A DNA stretch of 7,069 bases from an uncultured Alistipes sp. (GTDB taxonomy: Bacteria > Bacteroidota > Bacteroidia > Bacteroidales > Rikenellaceae), in contig URTU01000092.1 in assembly GCA_900550925.1 (NCBI GenBank), positions 1 through 7,069 on the forward strand. The letters run 5' to 3'. The notes beneath the pieces were generated by a model. It ran no database searches. It had not been told where the DNA came from and saw nothing but the letters and a program-made list of their open reading frames with translations. Below are positions 5,090 through 7,069 of the stretch, piece by piece (the stretch's first letter is position 1; each line of letters opens with the position of its first letter). Made by a program: the position numbers and the translations under genes.

Positions 5090-7069
5090 ATGTCATTCGA
5101 TAAGTTTGCTTCGCGGCATATCGGACCCGATGCCGCACAGTTGCGTGAAATGCTAGACGTGATAGGCGTCAAGAGCAAGGAAGAGCTCATCTCACAGGTC
5201 ATCCCGCAGTCGATCCGGCTGCGCCGGCCCCTGGCTTTGCCGAAGGAGGGTATGGATGAGTATCACTTCGAAGAGTTGATCCGTTCGCTGGCCGAAAAGA
5301 ACCACCCCCTGCGGTCGTTCATCGGCATGGGATATTATCCTGCGGCGGTGCCGGCGGTAATCACCCGGAACGTATTCGAGAATCCGTCGTGGTACACCTC
5401 CTACACCCCCTATCAGGCTGAAATATCGCAGGGCCGCCTCGAGGCGCTGCTCAATTTCCAGACGGCGGTCATTTCGCTGACGGCGATGGAGATCGGAAAC
5501 TGTTCGCTGCTGGACGAGGCGACGGCCGCAGCCGAAGCCATGCTGATGATGTTCGCCCTGCGTTCGCGCGAGGCCGTAAAGGCCGGCCGGAACGTACTGT
5601 TCGTCGACGAGAACATCTTCCCGCAGACCTTCGACGTGCTGCTGACGCGAAGCGAACCGTTCGGAATCGAGATCGTGCGTGACAGTTACGATACTTACGA
5701 ATTCTCGGGCCGTGAGTTCGGTGCCATCATACAGTATCCGGCTGCCGACGGTGCCGTACGCGATTATGAGGATTTCGTGGCGGCGGCGCATGCCGGCGGG
5801 GCCCTGGTGACGGCTGTCTGCGACCTGTTGTCGCTGGTGCTGCTGAAGGCCCCGGGAGAGTGGGGCGCCGATATCGCTGTCGGAGGTACGCAGCGTATGG
5901 GAACCCCGATGGGCTTCGGTGGTCCGAATGCCGGTTATATGGCTACGCGCGAGGCGTTCAAGCGGCATATGCCCGGACGCATCATCGGCGTGAGCGTCGA
6001 CCGCCTGGGAAACAAGGCCCTGCGTATGGCGCTGCAGATGCGCGAACAGCACATCAAGCGTGAGCGTGCGACCTCGAATATCTGTACCGCTTCGGCGCTG
6101 ATGGCCTCGATGGTCGGTTTCTATGCCGTCTACCACGGCAGCGAGGGTCTGCACCGCATTGCCGAGCATGTCCATTCGGCGGCGGCGACCGTCGCCGAGG
6201 CGATTGCAGCTTTGGGATTCACGCTGAAAAACAATGAATTTTTCGATACCGTCGAGGTTGTCGATGCCGATGCCGCGGTGGTACAGTCGATAGCTCTGGA
6301 GAGGGGTGTCAACTTCTTCTACCCGGTGACGGGCGGTGTGCGGATGAGTTTCGACGAGGTGACGACCGAAGAAGAGATGGCTCTGGTTGTCGACATCTTC
6401 GCCGAGGCAAAGGGCCGAAAGGGACACAAGACGAAACTGCGTCCGGCCGAAAAGCACTATCCTGTCTCGCTGGCCCGCAAGAGTGCCATCCTTCAGGAGC
6501 CGGTCTTCAACCGATACCGTAACGAAAGCGACCTGATGCGTTATATCAAGCGTCTGGAACACCGCGACATATCGTTGGCTGACAGTATGATTCCGCTCGG
6601 GTCGTGCACCATGAAGCTGAATTCGGCGGCATTGATGCTTCCGTTGAGCCTGTCGGGATTTGCCGATGTGCACCCCTTCACTCCGATCGACCAGGTCGAG
6701 GGTTACCGCATCCTGATCGAGGAGCTGGAACACGATCTGGCCGTAATAACCGGTTTCGAAGCATGTTCGCTGCAGCCCAACTCGGGTGCTGCGGGCGAGT
6801 ATGCCGGCCTGATGGTGATCCGCGCCTACCACCAGAGCCGCGGACAGGGATACCGAAACGTCGTGCTGATACCGGCCTCGGCGCACGGGACAAACCCGGC
6901 TTCGGCTGCGATGGCCGGCATGCGGATCGTGACGGTGGCATGTGATGCCCACGGAAATATCGACGTTGAGGACCTCAAGGCCAAGGCAGAACAATATTCG
7001 AGCGAGCTGTGCGGCCTGATGGTGACCTATCCCTCTACGCACGGCGTCTTCGAGAGCCGCATCCGCGAG
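5090..7069 (+). CDS. gcvP: Glycine dehydrogenase (decarboxylating), P protein (5' part)
   Basis: This is the P protein of the glycine cleavage system: a PLP enzyme that decarboxylates glycine and passes the aminomethyl group to the lipoyl arm of the H protein (GcvH) in the cytoplasm. The 660 codons in the window are unbroken and run off the right edge; full-length single-chain P proteins are about 950 residues. The N-terminus MSFDKFASRHIGPDA is typical, which fixes the start. N-terminal-half motifs include FIGMGYYPAAVP, NPSWYTSYTPYQAEISQGRL, DLLSLVLLKAPGEWGADIAV and GGTQRMGTPMGFGGPNAGYM. C-terminal-half motifs are GSCTMKLN (504-511), SAHGTNPASA (597-606) and PSTHGVFE (648-655). The PLP-binding lysine lies beyond the window. 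Both halves are in one chain, so this is the fused form. GGPN replaces the usual GGPH at residue 280. There is no ribosome binding site. The partner genes gcvT and gcvH are not in view. Confidence 0.96.
   Translation, partial: MSFDKFASRHIGPDAAQLREMLDVIGVKSKEELISQVIPQSIRLRRPLALPKEGMDEYHFEELIRSLAEKNHPLRSFIGMGYYPAAVPAVITRNVFENPSWYTSYTPYQAEISQGRLEALLNFQTAVISLTAMEIGNCSLLDEATAAAEAMLMMFALRSREAVKAGRNVLFVDENIFPQTFDVLLTRSEPFGIEIVRDSYDTYEFSGREFGAIIQYPAADGAVRDYEDFVAAAHAGGALVTAVCDLLSLVLLKAPGEWGADIAVGGTQRMGTPMGFGGPNAGYMATREAFKRHMPGRIIGVSVDRLGNKALRMALQMREQHIKRERATSNICTASALMASMVGFYAVYHGSEGLHRIAEHVHSAAATVAEAIAALGFTLKNNEFFDTVEVVDADAAVVQSIALERGVNFFYPVTGGVRMSFDEVTTEEEMALVVDIFAEAKGRKGHKTKLRPAEKHYPVSLARKSAILQEPVFNRYRNESDLMRYIKRLEHRDISLADSMIPLGSCTMKLNSAALMLPLSLSGFADVHPFTPIDQVEGYRILIEELEHDLAVITGFEACSLQPNSGAAGEYAGLMVIRAYHQSRGQGYRNVVLIPASAHGTNPASAAMAGMRIVTVACDAHGNIDVEDLKAKAEQYSSELCGLMVTYPSTHGVFESRIRE

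Noticed and set aside
5192..7042. 616-codon open frame on the minus strand opposite gcvP
   Set aside because: It is the antisense of a clear gcvP gene with all its motifs. The frame is long because of GC-rich codons, and its translation is rich in Arg, His and Gln with no recognisable domain.
1..7069. TCG serine codon use as a marker separating the two source genomes
   Set aside because: The left-block sigma gene also prefers TCG, so this codon does not discriminate; the ribosome binding site pattern was used instead.

Overview
The window appears to join DNA from two different gut-type bacteria. Positions 1 to about 1,680 look like a Clostridia/Firmicutes genome: each gene start has a strong AGGAGG-type ribosome binding site and the two promoters have sigma-70-like spacing. 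From about 1,700 to 7,069 the sequence looks like Bacteroidota, most likely an Alistipes-like organism. There none of the four gene starts has a Shine-Dalgarno sequence, a Bacteroidota-type -7 element (TATTTTTG) lies before the lipoprotein gene, and the protein sequences fit that phylum. The taxonomic calls rest on family recognition and these signals, not on a database search.

Left block (1 to about 1,680): a minus-strand pair encodes an ECF sigma factor (820-1392) followed, with overlapping stop and start codons, by a membrane-anchored RsgI-like anti-sigma factor that runs off the left edge (1-820). A back-to-back promoter pair (1471-1531) serves the sigma gene leftwards and, rightwards, a gene starting at 1567. 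Only about 45 codons of that rightward gene, a predicted ROK-family sugar-kinase-like protein, are present.

Junction (about 1,676-1,703): the ROK-like gene stops making sense here and the 3' end of an oppositely oriented metallophosphatase lipoprotein gene begins. The last 38 residues of the phosphatase frame are antisense of the ROK-like gene, and the ROK-like frame beyond codon 45 is antisense of the phosphatase. The join falls in a tract of roughly 20 bases that fits both genes, which suggests a short-overlap assembly chimera.

Right block (about 1,700-7,069): a truncated 5'-nucleotidase-type phosphatase lipoprotein (minus) is divergent, across a 108-bp AT-rich intergenic region, from a complete 556-residue nucleoside (uridine) kinase with an N-terminal threonyl-tRNA-synthetase-like module. 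A TetR-family regulator and the first 660 codons of glycine dehydrogenase gcvP follow on the same strand. A 15-bp inverted repeat between tetR and gcvP is a candidate operator. No mobile element, CRISPR array, tRNA or rRNA was seen, and there is no gene-free stretch over 300 bases. I found no convincing novel system; the chimeric junction is the most important observation for any user of this sequence.
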